Part shown: one piece after another, positions 9,760 to 18,075 of the stretch
How the letters are laid out: every line of letters starts with the position of its first letter
Position numbering within the stretch: the stretch's first letter is position 1
NCBI RefSeq assembly: GCF_002160915.1
Contig: NZ_NFLM01000010.1
Span: forward strand, 45,663 to 109,662
Origin: Faecalibacterium sp. An121
GTDB taxonomy: Bacteria; Bacillota; Clostridia; Oscillospirales; Ruminococcaceae
Length of the DNA: 64,000 nucleotides
Reading direction: 5' to 3'
Made by a program: the position numbers and the translations under genes
The notes under the pieces: generated by a model
Told to the model about the DNA's origin: nothing
The model's input: the letters and a program-made list of their open reading frames with translations, nothing else
The model's database searches: none

Positions 9760-11232
9760 TCATTCTCCTAACTTTTTCTCCCCCTTGGGCCGCTGGCGCA
9801 GGGGACGGTCGTGGATGTCGGTGGAGAGCACCACCTCGGGCTTGACGGCGTACCGGCCGGTGAAGCAGGCGGTGCAGAAGCCGCAGCCCGCCTTGGGCGC
9901 CAGCTGCACCACATGTTCCTCCGACAGATACCCCAACGTGTCGGCGCCGATGATCTCGTTGATCTGTTCCACCGTGCGGCCGGTGGCCACCAGCAGTTTC
10001 TGGTCGGGGATATCGGTGCCGAAATAGCAGGGATACTTGAAAGGCGGGGCGGACACCCGGAAATGGACCTCTTTGGCCCCGGCGTCCCGCAGCAGCTTGA
10101 TGATGCGGGCCGAGGTGGTGCCCCGGACGATGGAATCATCGATCAGCACCACGCGCTTGTCACGGACGGTGCTGGCAATGGCGTTCAGCTTGATGCGCAC
10201 GCTGTTTTCGCGCTGTTTCTGGCTGCCCTGGATGAAGGTGCGGCCGATATACTTGTTTTTGACAAAGCCGATGCCGTAGGGGATGCCGCTGGCCTCGGCA
10301 TAGCCGATGGCCGCATCCAGGCCCGAGTCGGGCACACCGATCACCACATCCGCTTCCACCGGGTGCTCCTGGGCCAGGAAGCGGCCCGCCTGCATCCGCG
10401 CCTCGTGCACCGAGCAGCCCTCGATGATGCTGTCGGGCCGGGCAAAGTAGATATACTCAAACACACACATCTGGCTGGGCTTGCTGTTGCAGCGGTCCCG
10501 GATGCTGCGCAGGCCCCGGGCGTCGGCCACGACGATCTCGCCCGGCTCCACGTCCCGCAGCAGGGTGGCCCCCACCGCATCCAGAGCGCAGCTCTCGCTG
10601 GCAAACACATAGCCGCCCCCCGGCAGGGTGCCGATGCACAGAGGCCGGTAGCCCCGGGGGTCCCGCACGGCGATCAGCTTGGTGGAGGACATGATGACCA
10701 GGCTGTAAGCCCCCTCCAGGGAATCCATGGTGGCGGCCACCGCCTGCTCGATGCTGCCGTGCTTGAGGCGGTTGCGGGTGAGCAGATAGCAGATCACCTC
10801 GGTGTCCGAGGACCCATGGAAGATGGCGCCGTCGTTCTCCAGGGCGTTGCGCAGCTGCACCGCGTTGGTCAGGTTGCCGTTGTGGCACAGGGCCATGGTG
10901 CCCCGGCCGTGGCGGACGATCATGGGCTGGGCATTGGCCCGCACCCGGCTGCCGGCGGTGGCGTAGCGCACATGGCCGGTGGCCATATGGGCCTCGGGCT
11001 TGCGGAGGCTGGCCATCACCTGGGAGGTGAACACCTCGTTGACCAGGCCCAGGTCCCGGTGGCCGGTGATGACGCCGTCCTCGTTGACGGCCATGCCGCA
11101 GCTCTCCTGGCCCCGGTGCTGCAGCGCATACAGCGCCGCGTACACCGCCACCGCCACGTCCTCGGTGCCGGCCTTATCGTAAATTCCAAAAACGCCGCAT
11201 TCCTCATGGAGCGGATAGGCAAAATCAGACAT
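9760..11232 (-). CDS. purF: Amidophosphoribosyltransferase
   Basis: PurF makes phosphoribosylamine from PRPP and glutamine, the committed step of purine synthesis. The 490-residue protein begins MSDFAYPLHEECGVFG, so the catalytic Cys is residue 12. The mature enzyme would need removal of an 11-residue propeptide, as in the B. subtilis type. The PRPP loop VVLIDDSIVRGTTS is present. The C-terminal GCGFCTACFTGRY supplies cysteines typical of the Fe-S-containing class. It starts 35 nt after purE and ends 3 nt before purM. In the B. subtilis class purine nucleotides inhibit the enzyme and oxygen damages the cluster; this is family knowledge and was not read from the sequence. Confidence 0.97.
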   Translation of the reverse strand: MSDFAYPLHEECGVFGIYDKAGTEDVAVAVYAALYALQHRGQESCGMAVNEDGVITGHRDLGLVNEVFTSQVMASLRKPEAHMATGHVRYATAGSRVRANAQPMIVRHGRGTMALCHNGNLTNAVQLRNALENDGAIFHGSSDTEVICYLLTRNRLKHGSIEQAVAATMDSLEGAYSLVIMSSTKLIAVRDPRGYRPLCIGTLPGGGYVFASESCALDAVGATLLRDVEPGEIVVADARGLRSIRDRCNSKPSQMCVFEYIYFARPDSIIEGCSVHEARMQAGRFLAQEHPVEADVVIGVPDSGLDAAIGYAEASGIPYGIGFVKNKYIGRTFIQGSQKQRENSVRIKLNAIASTVRDKRVVLIDDSIVRGTTSARIIKLLRDAGAKEVHFRVSAPPFKYPCYFGTDIPDQKLLVATGRTVEQINEIIGADTLGYLSEEHVVQLAPKAGCGFCTACFTGRYAVKPEVVLSTDIHDRPLRQRPKGEKKLGE

Positions 11233-11267
11233 TCTATCTCCTTCGTTGTGCTGTGTAGCTTTTCCTT

Positions 11268-11768
11268 TTACAGAGCGGCGATCTCCTGCTGGAGCCTGGC
11301 TTCCTTGGCGGCGATCTCATCGCCCATCTTGACCCGCTCAGCCTCCAGCCGCGCGGCCAGCTGCTCGTCGGACAGAGCCAGGATCTGGGCGGCCAGCCAG
11401 GCGGCGTTCTTGGCGCCGTTCAAAGCCACGGTGGCCACCGGGATGCCGCTGGGCATCTGGACGGTGGCAAGCAGAGCGTCCAGGCCGTCCATGGTGCCCC
11501 CCTTCATGGGGATGCCGATCACCGGCAGGGTGGTATTGGCCGCAAAGGCCCCGGCCAGGTGGGCCGCCATGCCGGCGGCGCACAGGATCACACCAAAGCC
11601 CGCCTCTTTGGCCCCCTTGGCAAAGGCGGCAGCCTGGGCCGGGGTGCGGTGGGCCGAAAGGATATGGGCTTCAAAGGGGATGCCCAGATCCTTCAGCTGG
11701 GCGCAGGCCCCCTTGACCACCGGCCAGTCACTGTCCGAACCCATGATAACGGCAACTTTACGAATCAT
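11268..11768 (-). CDS. purE: 5-(carboxyamino)imidazole ribonucleotide mutase
   Basis: PurE interconverts N5-CAIR and CAIR, and is the first gene of the operon. It is 166 residues with VIMGSDSDWPVV near the N-terminus, ILSAHRTPAQ, a glycine/alanine-rich CAAGMAAHLAG and MPSGIPVATV. These fit class I PurE, which normally works with the ATP-dependent PurK. Neither purK nor purC is in the window. The ATG at 11768 lies just after a leader terminator and has GGAGGACAAAAGAGT upstream. Its expression is probably gated by the 295-nt leader described separately. Confidence 0.95.
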   Translation of the reverse strand: MIRKVAVIMGSDSDWPVVKGACAQLKDLGIPFEAHILSAHRTPAQAAAFAKGAKEAGFGVILCAAGMAAHLAGAFAANTTLPVIGIPMKGGTMDGLDALLATVQMPSGIPVATVALNGAKNAAWLAAQILALSDEQLAARLEAERVKMGDEIAAKEARLQQEIAAL

Positions 11769-11823
11769 ACTCTTTTGTCCTCCATCCTAAATCCTGTGAA
11801 AAGCGGGCCGAAGCCCCGGCAAA

Positions 11824-11860
11824 ACAAAAAAGGCTGTGATGCGGCTACACCACGGCCTTA
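11824..11860 (-). terminator. Intrinsic terminator inside the purE leader (attenuator)
   Basis: On the minus strand a 12-bp stem (arms 11848-11859 and 11830-11841, one mismatch, 6-nt loop) is followed by six or more U residues. It lies only about 60 nt before the purE start and downstream of the likely promoter, so it should act as an attenuator and not end a preceding gene. Confidence 0.75.
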
Positions 11861-11989
11861 TTCTGCAAACATGACGGTACGGCAAAGCCCGGCGGAAGCA
11901 AACGACAGCCGCCAGCCGAAACCATTGAGACAAACCAGCCGTCCATTCGGCAGCTGCGTCCCAGCCAAGCTCTTGTTGTCAAAGCCCAT
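11858..11989 (-). CDS. Putative 43-codon leader peptide of the pur operon
   Basis: A short ORF starts at ATG 11989 (MGFDNKSLAGTQLPNGRLV...) and ends with TAA at 11858-11860. It lies wholly within the purE leader. Its stop codon sits on the base of the upstream arm of the intrinsic terminator at 11830-11859. A purine-rich GGAGGCGGACGGAGC precedes the ATG, though the spacing is not ideal. There is no run of one regulatory codon. Translation into the terminator arm would fit coupled transcription-translation attenuation. It could equally be a chance ORF inside a structured RNA. No family is recognised. Confidence 0.35.
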   Translation of the reverse strand: MGFDNKSLAGTQLPNGRLVCLNGFGWRLSFASAGLCRTVMFAE

Positions 11990-12266
11990 GCTCCGTCCGC
12001 CTCCGGGCGCCCTGGGGCGCCTGCCTTCTTCTTTTCCCGCAGGGCGCACAGCGCCCCGCTCACGTTTACAGTGTACGGCAAAAAACCGGCTTTGCAAAGA
12101 GATTTTACACAAATTCTCCCTTGTGTTTTACCTGCCCAAAGCCCGCCGGGAAAGTTTTGTGCAATTTTCCCCACATATCCCCGTGGTAGTACGACTTTCC
12201 CCGCCTTCCGGCCTTTTGCGCCGCGCGCCGCGTTTTTTCCACAAACTGCCGTCAATAAAGCCGGCC

Positions 12267-12752
12267 TCACTGGCGGGTCAGGGGGGCGGTGCCGGCTTTG
12301 GCCGCCCGGATCAGGTCGGCCGGCGCGCAGCATACCTGCAGCCCGATCCGCCCCGCCGAGACGTAGATCTTCTCCTGCTGCAAAGCGCTCTGGTCAAATA
12401 CGGTGGGATACTGCTTTTTCATCCCCACCGGGCTGCACCCGCCCCGTACATAGCCCGTCACCTTGTTGATGTCGGCCACATGGATCATGGCTACGCTCTT
12501 TTCCCCCACACTGCGGGCGGCGGCTTTCAGATCCAGCTCGGCTTCCACCGGGATGACGAACACAAAATAGCCGCGGCTGGCCCCCTGGGTCACCAGGGTC
12601 TTGAACACGCAGGCCGGGTCCAGCCCCAGGCTGCGGGCCACGGTGGCCCCGTCCACCGCCACCCCCTCCTCATGGGGGTATTCCCGGGCGGTGTAGGCCA
12701 CCTTCTCCTTTTCCAGCATCCGCATGGCGTTGGTCTTGGCTTCTTTTGCCAT
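12267..12752 (-). CDS. ybaK: Cys-tRNA(Pro)/Cys-tRNA(Cys) deacylase YbaK/EbsC family
   Basis: The 161-residue protein is a free-standing YbaK-type editing domain that hydrolyses mis-charged Cys-tRNA(Pro). It matches the family in length and in EGVAVDGATVARSLG, FVIPVEAELDLKAAA and the glycine loop GGCSPVGMKKQYPTVFD. The ATG at 12752 (MAKEAKTNA) is chosen because GGAGAGAGGGAGAGATCAGG precedes it; a longer upstream reading would run through the promoter. A -10-like TATTATAAAT lies just upstream near 12780-12790. It is transcribed leftward toward the pur leader but has no visible terminator of its own before the pur promoter. Confidence 0.9.
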   Translation of the reverse strand: MAKEAKTNAMRMLEKEKVAYTAREYPHEEGVAVDGATVARSLGLDPACVFKTLVTQGASRGYFVFVIPVEAELDLKAAARSVGEKSVAMIHVADINKVTGYVRGGCSPVGMKKQYPTVFDQSALQQEKIYVSAGRIGLQVCCAPADLIRAAKAGTAPLTRQ

Positions 12753-12850
12753 CCTGATCTCTCCCTCTCTCCTATATATATTTATAATACCACAAATTCC
12801 GCCCAAAGAACACCCGCAGGGGCCCTGCGGCAAAAATTTTTCTTTGCCCC

Positions 12851-12879
12851 TTGACTTCACGCTCCTGAAGTGTTATAGT
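12851..12879 (+). promoter_or_regulatory. Sigma-A promoter for DAHP synthase
   Basis: TTGACT (12851-12856), a 17-bp spacer and TATAGT (12874-12879) lie about 80 bp before the DAHP synthase start. The ybaK promoter faces the other way in the same gap. Confidence 0.75.
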
Positions 12880-12957
12880 AGTCCCACCGATTCATTACAC
12901 TGAAGCAAAGCAGAGGCGCCGCCGGACGCCGCTCCGGGGCGGAAAGGGAGAGCCGCT

Positions 12958-13971
12958 ATGATCATCATTCTCAAACAGGACGCACCCGAAGCGCAGGTGC
13001 GCGAATTCTGCCACGAACTCATGGGCATGGGCTTTGAGATCAACGATTCCAAAGGCCGGGACACCCATATCCTGGGCCTGATCGGGGACACCAAAGCCAT
13101 TGCCGAAAGCTGGGTGCTGGCCAACCCCGTCGTGGAGACGGTGCGCCGGGTATCCGAGCCCTACAAAAAGGCCAACCGCAAATTCCACCCCGACGACACG
13201 GTGGTGGACGTGCAGGGGGTCAAGATCGGCGGGGGACATTTTGCGATGATCGCCGGGCCGTGCAGCATCGAGAGCGAGGAGCAGATCACCTACTGTGCCC
13301 AGCGGGTCAAAGCCGCCGGGGCCAGCCTGCTGCGGGGTGGCGCCTTCAAGCCCCGCACCTCCCCCTACTCGTTCCAGGGGATGCGCAGCGAAGGGCTGGA
13401 CCTGCTCAAGCTGGCCCGCCGGGCCACCGGCAGCCCCATCGTCACCGAGATCATGAATACCGAACACCTGCCCCTGTTTGAAAACGTGGACCTGATCCAG
13501 ATCGGCGCCCGCAATATGCAGAACTTTGAGCTGCTGAAAGCGGTGGGCCGTCAGAAAAAGCCGGTGCTGCTCAAGCGGGGGCTGGCCAACACCCTGGAGG
13601 AGCTGGTGATGAGCGCCGAATACATCATGGCGGAGGGCAATGAGAATGTGATCCTCTGCGAGCGCGGCATCCGGACTTTTGAGACCAGTATGCGCAACAC
13701 CCTGGACCTGGCCGCTGTGGTGATGCTGCACAAGATGACCCATCTGCCGGTGGTCGTGGACCCCAGCCATGCCTGCGGCCAGGCCTGGATGGTGCCCCAG
13801 CTGGCCAAGGCCGCCGTCGCGGCGGGGGCCGACGGCCTGATGATCGAGGTGCACAACGACCCCGCCAAAGCCAAGTGCGACGGCGCCCAGAGCCTGACCC
13901 CCGACCAGTTTGACGAGCTGACGGACTTTTTGAAGCGTGAAGTGGAATTTTTCGGCAAAATGTGGAATTGA
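12958..13971 (+). CDS. aroF: 3-deoxy-7-phosphoheptulonate (DAHP) synthase
   Basis: This enzyme condenses phosphoenolpyruvate and erythrose-4-phosphate at the entry to the shikimate pathway. At 337 residues it has the I-beta layout: an N-terminal ferredoxin-like/ACT-like regulatory domain (about 1-70, MIIILKQDAPEAQ...) followed by the barrel. Conserved barrel motifs are MIAGPCSIESEEQ, LRGGAFKPRTSPYSFQG, NMQNFELL and VDPSHACGQAW. In Thermotoga-type relatives the N-terminal domain binds tyrosine for feedback inhibition; that is likely here but not shown. It is monocistronic, with its own promoter and a terminator right after. Confidence 0.93.
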   Translation: MIIILKQDAPEAQVREFCHELMGMGFEINDSKGRDTHILGLIGDTKAIAESWVLANPVVETVRRVSEPYKKANRKFHPDDTVVDVQGVKIGGGHFAMIAGPCSIESEEQITYCAQRVKAAGASLLRGGAFKPRTSPYSFQGMRSEGLDLLKLARRATGSPIVTEIMNTEHLPLFENVDLIQIGARNMQNFELLKAVGRQKKPVLLKRGLANTLEELVMSAEYIMAEGNENVILCERGIRTFETSMRNTLDLAAVVMLHKMTHLPVVVDPSHACGQAWMVPQLAKAAVAAGADGLMIEVHNDPAKAKCDGAQSLTPDQFDELTDFLKREVEFFGKMWN

Positions 13972-13977
13972 TCCTCC

Positions 13978-14005
13978 CTGCCCCGGCCCCGCCGGGGCTT
14001 TTTTG
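13978..14005 (+). terminator. Terminator after DAHP synthase
   Basis: A GCCCCGGC/GCCGGGGC hairpin is followed by six T residues, a few nt after the stop. Confidence 0.85.
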
Positions 14006-14039
14006 TGGCTGCGCTGTTTTCTTTCCGGACGGTTTGTGG

Positions 14040-14045
14040 TATACT
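14040..14045 (+). promoter_or_regulatory. Extended -10 element before the DUF3783 gene
   Basis: TGTGGTATACT is an extended -10 with TATACT at 14040-14045. I see no good -35. It sits about 40 bp before the DUF3783 start. Confidence 0.5.
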
Positions 14046-14083
14046 CTGAACGATTTACACACACCATGAAAGAGGTATATCCC

Positions 14084-14488
14084 ATGAAAGCTCATATTGC
14101 CCGCAACCAGAACGCCGGCGTGCCCATGGTCCTGGCCTGGAACCTTGCTCCCGGCGACCGGGGCATCCTGGACGGGATGGCGGACGCCTTCGGGATGAAG
14201 GTGCAGCTGGTGCCGCCCGCCAGCGCAGGCCAGACCGTGGCCCAGCTGCTGGGTGAAGTGCCCCTGGCCGCAGCCCGCACCCTCAGCCTGGCCCCCGGCG
14301 CCTACCCGCCCGCCATCGTTCTGGCCAACTTCCGCCCCAGGGATGCCGCCACCCTGCTGGACCTGCTGGACAACGCCAAGGCCCAGATCCCCCTGCGGGC
14401 GCTGGTCACCCCCGCCAACCGCCAGTGGGTCTTTGCCGACCTGCTGGGGCAGCTGGCCGCAGAGAAAGGCCAGGTGAGCCGGGGATGA
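14084..14488 (+). CDS. DUF3783-like small protein
   Basis: A 134-residue protein starting MKAHIARNQNAGVPMVLAWNL. Its size, its repeated short alternating alpha/beta segments, the LANFRPRDAATLLDLLDNAKAQIPLRALVTPANRQW stretch (shown in part in the family's style) and its coupling to another Oscillospiraceae gene suggest the DUF3783 family, whose function is unknown. The ATG at 14084 has AGAGG about 8 nt upstream. Its TGA overlaps the apbE start by 4 nt, so the two are translationally coupled. No signal peptide or membrane segment is visible. A link to flavin transfer is possible only from the context. Confidence 0.65.
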   Translation: MKAHIARNQNAGVPMVLAWNLAPGDRGILDGMADAFGMKVQLVPPASAGQTVAQLLGEVPLAAARTLSLAPGAYPPAIVLANFRPRDAATLLDLLDNAKAQIPLRALVTPANRQWVFADLLGQLAAEKGQVSRG

Positions 14489-15585
14489 GACGAACCAAAC
14501 GACTGCTGGCCGCCCTGGCCTGCCTGGGGCTGTGCCTGGGCCTGCTGGCCGGCTGCTCCAGCCAGCCCAAAACCACCGTCAGCGACAACGCCCAGCGCTT
14601 TACCGCCTACTATTTCGATGTCTTTGACACCATGACCCAGGTGATCGCCTACTGCGATTCCCAGGCCGAGTTCGACGAGCAGATGGACGCCCTCCATCAG
14701 GACCTGGTCGCCTACCACCAGCTCTACGACATCTACAACGACTACGACGGCATCAACAACATCAAGACCATCAACGACAACGCGGGGGTGGCCCCGGTCA
14801 AGGTGGACCAGCGGATCATCGATATGCTGGATGAAGCCATCCGGCTGTACGACACCACCGGCGGCAAGCTGAACATCGCCATGGGCAGCGTGCTGGCCAT
14901 CTGGCACGATTACCGGGAGGCCGCCGAAGCCGACCCCTCCGACGAGGACAACGCCCTGCCCACCCAGGCCGAGCTGGAGGCCGCCGCCCAGCACTGCGAC
15001 ATCAACGACATCATCATCGACCACCAAGCCGGCACCGTCTATCTGGCCGACCCCGAGATGCGGCTGGACGTGGGCAGCGTGGGCAAAGGCTATGCGGTGG
15101 AGCAGGTCTGCCGGGCGGCCCAGGCCCGGGGCCTGATCAGCGCGTCGGTGAGCGTGGGCGGCAACCTGCGCTCCATCGGCTCCAAGCCCAAGGGCCAGCC
15201 CTGGGAAAGCGGCATCGCCAGCCCCTGGAGCGACCAGCTGATCTACAACAGCCAGACTTCCCTGATCGCGGTGGTGGACTCGGATGACCGGGCGGTGGTG
15301 ACCAGCGGCGACTACCAGCGCTACTATACGGTGGACGGGGTGCGCTACCACCACATCATCGACCCCGACACCCTCTGGCCCGCCGACTATTTCACCGCCG
15401 TCACCATCCTCTGCTCCGACTCGGGCCTGGCCGACTGCCTGTCCACCGGCGTCTTTTGTATGCCCCTGGAAGAAGGCATGGCCCTGATCGAGAGCCTGGA
15501 CGGGGTGGAGGCCCTCTGGTGCACCAAGGACGGCCAGGTGGTCACCTCCAGCGGCTTTGCCCAGTACCAGATCGAAACGGAATAA
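14485..15585 (+). CDS. apbE: FAD:protein FMN transferase, lipoprotein
   Basis: ApbE covalently attaches FMN to threonines of target proteins such as Rnf/Nqr subunits. The 366-residue protein has a type II signal peptide ending in LLAGCSS, with the lipid-modified Cys at residue 24, so it acts outside the membrane. Family motifs are VFDTMTQV, GGKLNIAMGSVLAIWH, DVGSVGKGYAVE (usually D-x-G-G-I-A-K-G), VSVGGNLRSIGSKP and VVTSGDYQRYY followed by HHIIDPDT. The ATG at 14485 overlaps the previous stop (ATGA). No Rnf gene is in the window. A terminator follows. Confidence 0.92.
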   Translation: MRRTKRLLAALACLGLCLGLLAGCSSQPKTTVSDNAQRFTAYYFDVFDTMTQVIAYCDSQAEFDEQMDALHQDLVAYHQLYDIYNDYDGINNIKTINDNAGVAPVKVDQRIIDMLDEAIRLYDTTGGKLNIAMGSVLAIWHDYREAAEADPSDEDNALPTQAELEAAAQHCDINDIIIDHQAGTVYLADPEMRLDVGSVGKGYAVEQVCRAAQARGLISASVSVGGNLRSIGSKPKGQPWESGIASPWSDQLIYNSQTSLIAVVDSDDRAVVTSGDYQRYYTVDGVRYHHIIDPDTLWPADYFTAVTILCSDSGLADCLSTGVFCMPLEEGMALIESLDGVEALWCTKDGQVVTSSGFAQYQIETE

Positions 15586-15602
15586 CGATACCCGGTATCC
15601 CG

Positions 15603-15645
15603 CAGCCCCCGGCTTTCTCCGTGCGAGAGAGCGGGGGCTGTTTTC
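15603..15645 (+). terminator. Terminator after apbE
   Basis: A CAGCCCCCG/CGGGGGCTG stem with a partly paired interior is followed by TTTTCGGTTTTT. Confidence 0.8.
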
Positions 15646-15739
15646 GGTTTTTATCCCCTTTTGGCCCCATCTTAACAAAACCCAAACAATCCTGTGGTAT
15701 GGTAGGGGCAAAACCACGCCAGCCAGGAGGGCTTTTGCC

Positions 15740-16411
15740 ATGATCCATATCCTTGTTGTAGACGATGACCCCAAGCTGACCCAGGCGGTCTGCACCTATC
15801 TGAACAACAGCGGCTACCAGGCCAAGGGCTGCCTGAGCGCCCAGGCCGCCTACGACGCCATGTACAGCCAGATGTATGACCTGATCATCTCCGACATCAT
15901 GATGCCGGGCACCGACGGCTTCCACTTTGCCAAAACGGTGCGCACCCTGAACAAGACCATCCCCATCCTGTTCATCTCGGCCCGGGACGATCTGTCCTCC
16001 AAGCAGAAGGGGTTCGACATCGGCATCGACGACTATATGGTCAAGCCGGTGGACCTGAGCGAGCTGCTGATGCGGGTGCGCGCGCTGCTGCGGCGGGCCC
16101 GCATCGAGGCCAGCCGCCGGCTGACGGTGGGCAGCCTGGTGCTGGACGCCGACGCCCTGACCGCCGCCGTAGACGGCCGGGAGATCCCCGTGACCACCCG
16201 GGAGTTCAACATTCTTTACAAGCTGCTCAGTTACCCCAACCACGCCTTTTCCCGCTCCCAGCTGATGGACGAGTTCTGGGGCGTGGAGAGCGACACCGGC
16301 CTGCGGGCTGTGGATGTCTACATCGTCAAGCTGCGGGACAAATTTGCCTGCTGCGGCAGCTTTGAGATCAAGACGGTGCGGGGCCTGGGCTATAAGGCGG
16401 TGATCCTATGA
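15740..16411 (+). CDS. OmpR-family response regulator
   Basis: A 223-residue regulator with a receiver domain (ILVVDDDPK at the start, phospho-acceptor Asp52 in IISDIMMPGTDG, conserved Lys in YMVKPVD) and a C-terminal winged-helix DNA-binding domain ending in VRGLGYKAVIL. AGGAGG lies about 10 nt before the ATG at 15740. Its end overlaps the sensor kinase by 4 nt. The upstream gap holds CAAAACCCAAA (from about 15674), repeated after the operon near 18096, which may be a recognition half-site. The signal and the targets are unknown. Confidence 0.93.
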   Translation: MIHILVVDDDPKLTQAVCTYLNNSGYQAKGCLSAQAAYDAMYSQMYDLIISDIMMPGTDGFHFAKTVRTLNKTIPILFISARDDLSSKQKGFDIGIDDYMVKPVDLSELLMRVRALLRRARIEASRRLTVGSLVLDADALTAAVDGREIPVTTREFNILYKLLSYPNHAFSRSQLMDEFWGVESDTGLRAVDVYIVKLRDKFACCGSFEIKTVRGLGYKAVIL

Positions 16412-17487
16412 AACGCAGCCGGATGGATTCCCTTTTCCCCTTGTCCCTGTTCTTCCTCTACCTTGTGGTCCTGCTTTTGATGTCGGGGGTCCACACCGGA
16501 CTGATCATCCTCGCCAACGAGGAGGGCTGGAGCGACCTTGTCCAGATCAGCCTGCCCTTCCTCTACTGGGCGGCGGTGGCAGCCGGCCTGACCTTTTTCA
16601 CCCGCAAAAAGATGATCCAGACCTACGACCGCCCCATGAAGGAGCTGGCCCGGGCCGCCGGTCAGGTGGCGCAGGGAGATTTCTCGGTCTATATCCCTCC
16701 CATCCACACCGCCGACCGGTACGATTACCTGGACCGTATGATCCTGGATTTCAACCAGATGGTGGCCGAACTGGGCAGCCTGGAGACCATGCGCACCGAT
16801 TTCATCGCCAACGTCTCCCACGAATTCAAGACGCCTCTGGCCGCCATCCAGAACTACGCCCAGCTGCTGGAGCAGCCCGGCCTCTCCCCCAAAGAGCAGC
16901 GCGCCTGCACGGCGGCCATCCTCGGCAGCACCCGGCGGCTGTCGGCGCTGGTCACCAACATCCTCAAGCTGAACAAGCTGGAAAGCCAGCAGCTGAAGCC
17001 CCAGCCGGTCCCCTATGACCTGTGCCGCCAGCTGAGCGACTGCGCCCTGGCCTTTGAACCGGTCTGGGAGGAAAAGCAGATCGAGTTCGACGCCAGTCTG
17101 GAGGACCGCACGGTCATCCAGGCCGACGCCAGCCTGCTGGAACTGGTGTGGAACAACCTCTTGTCCAACGCATTCAAGTTCACCCCGCCGGGCGGCCGGG
17201 TGACCCTGACCCAGTCCTGCCGGGACGGCTGGGCTGTCGTGACGGTGGCCGACACCGGCTGCGGCATTTCCCCTCAGGCGCAAAAACACATTTTTGACAA
17301 ATTCTACCAGGCGGACCCATCCCATGCCTCCGCGGGCAACGGCCTTGGGCTGGCGCTGGTCCGCCGGGTGCTGGAACGGACCGGCGGCCGGATCACCGTG
17401 GACAGCGCCGAGGGGCGCGGCTCGGCCTTCACGGTGCAGCTGCCTCTGGGTACATCTGCTATGCAAAGCGAGGACACAGCCTTATGA
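16408..17487 (+). CDS. Sensor histidine kinase
   Basis: A 359-residue membrane kinase paired with the preceding regulator. Two membrane segments (about residues 10-33 and 48-65) enclose only a short extracytoplasmic loop, so it probably senses the membrane or an accessory protein and not a soluble ligand. A HAMP-like stretch (about 70-120) leads to the H-box FIANVSHEFKTPLAAIQ with His138. The N-box NNLLSNAFKFTPPGG and the G-boxes DTGCGIS and GNGLGLAL are intact. ATGA overlaps join it to the regulator upstream and to the small membrane protein downstream, giving a coupled three-gene unit. Confidence 0.93.
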   Translation: MKRSRMDSLFPLSLFFLYLVVLLLMSGVHTGLIILANEEGWSDLVQISLPFLYWAAVAAGLTFFTRKKMIQTYDRPMKELARAAGQVAQGDFSVYIPPIHTADRYDYLDRMILDFNQMVAELGSLETMRTDFIANVSHEFKTPLAAIQNYAQLLEQPGLSPKEQRACTAAILGSTRRLSALVTNILKLNKLESQQLKPQPVPYDLCRQLSDCALAFEPVWEEKQIEFDASLEDRTVIQADASLLELVWNNLLSNAFKFTPPGGRVTLTQSCRDGWAVVTVADTGCGISPQAQKHIFDKFYQADPSHASAGNGLGLALVRRVLERTGGRITVDSAEGRGSAFTVQLPLGTSAMQSEDTAL

Positions 17488-18038
17488 ATCAAACTTCTTA
17501 CACCGGCTATGAGTACCGCGAGATCACCGTTCCCGAATCCCATGCCTCCCTGTGCATGGACAGCTACCCCTGTTTTGGCTGGCAGCCCGACCCCAACAAG
17601 CCCACGCCGGCGATGGCCAGCAGCTTTTCTGCCAAAGGCCGCCAGCGGCAGCCCTGGGTCACCCTGGCGTTCCGGCGGGAGCGCGCCATTGCCAACCGCC
17701 CCGAACTGACCCGCCTGCAGCGCCATTTTGACAGCTGCATCGGGGAACTGGCCTCGCTGGAAAAAGCCCGCCGCAGCCGGCCCGCCGCAGCCGCCTGGGG
17801 CCTGGCCCTGGCAGGCACCGCCTTTATGGCGGGTTCCACCTTTGCCGCCGTGGCGCAGCCGCCCATCGTCTGGCTGTGCATCCTGCTGGCCATCCCCGGC
17901 TTTGCAGGCTGGATCGGGCCCTATTTCCTCTACCAGGCCGTCCTGCGCCGGGAGAGCGCCCGCATCGCCCCCCTGATGGAGCAGAAATACGACGAGATCC
18001 ACGAAGTATGCGAAAAGGGCAGCCGCCTGCTGTACTGA
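17484..18038 (+). CDS. Unknown two-pass membrane protein coupled to the two-component system
   Basis: A 184-residue protein that I do not recognise. A polar N-terminus (about 1-60) is followed by a charged helical stretch, then two hydrophobic segments (about 98-118 and 125-152, joined by a short loop), then a charged C-terminal helix. The start codon overlaps the kinase stop (ATGA), so it is made together with the kinase. A terminator follows directly. By context it may modulate or be a target of the kinase; the sequence alone does not show which. Codon use matches its neighbours. Confidence 0.8.
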   Translation: MNQTSYTGYEYREITVPESHASLCMDSYPCFGWQPDPNKPTPAMASSFSAKGRQRQPWVTLAFRRERAIANRPELTRLQRHFDSCIGELASLEKARRSRPAAAAWGLALAGTAFMAGSTFAAVAQPPIVWLCILLAIPGFAGWIGPYFLYQAVLRRESARIAPLMEQKYDEIHEVCEKGSRLLY

Positions 18039-18043
18039 CTGTG

Positions 18044-18075
18044 ACGCCGCAGAAAAACTGCGGCGTTTTTATATT
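18044..18075 (+). terminator. Terminator of the two-component operon
   Basis: A perfect ACGCCGCAG/CTGCGGCGT hairpin followed by TTTTTATATTTTT. Confidence 0.88.

Larger units (their letters stand above)
11769..12266 (-). promoter_or_regulatory. purE leader region, candidate cis-regulatory RNA
   Basis: This 498-bp gap holds a plausible promoter for the pur operon: TTGCAA at 12092-12097, 16 bp, then TACACT at 12070-12075, all minus strand. About 295 nt of leader follow. The leader contains several GC-rich hairpins, such as the GGGCGCC repeats near 12010-12060 and the GCCG/CGGC hairpin near 11955. It also contains the small ORF and the terminator. I looked for purine, PRPP/ykkC, ZTP and THF riboswitch consensus elements and recognised none. 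The remaining 12098-12266 part shows no gene. Confidence 0.6.
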
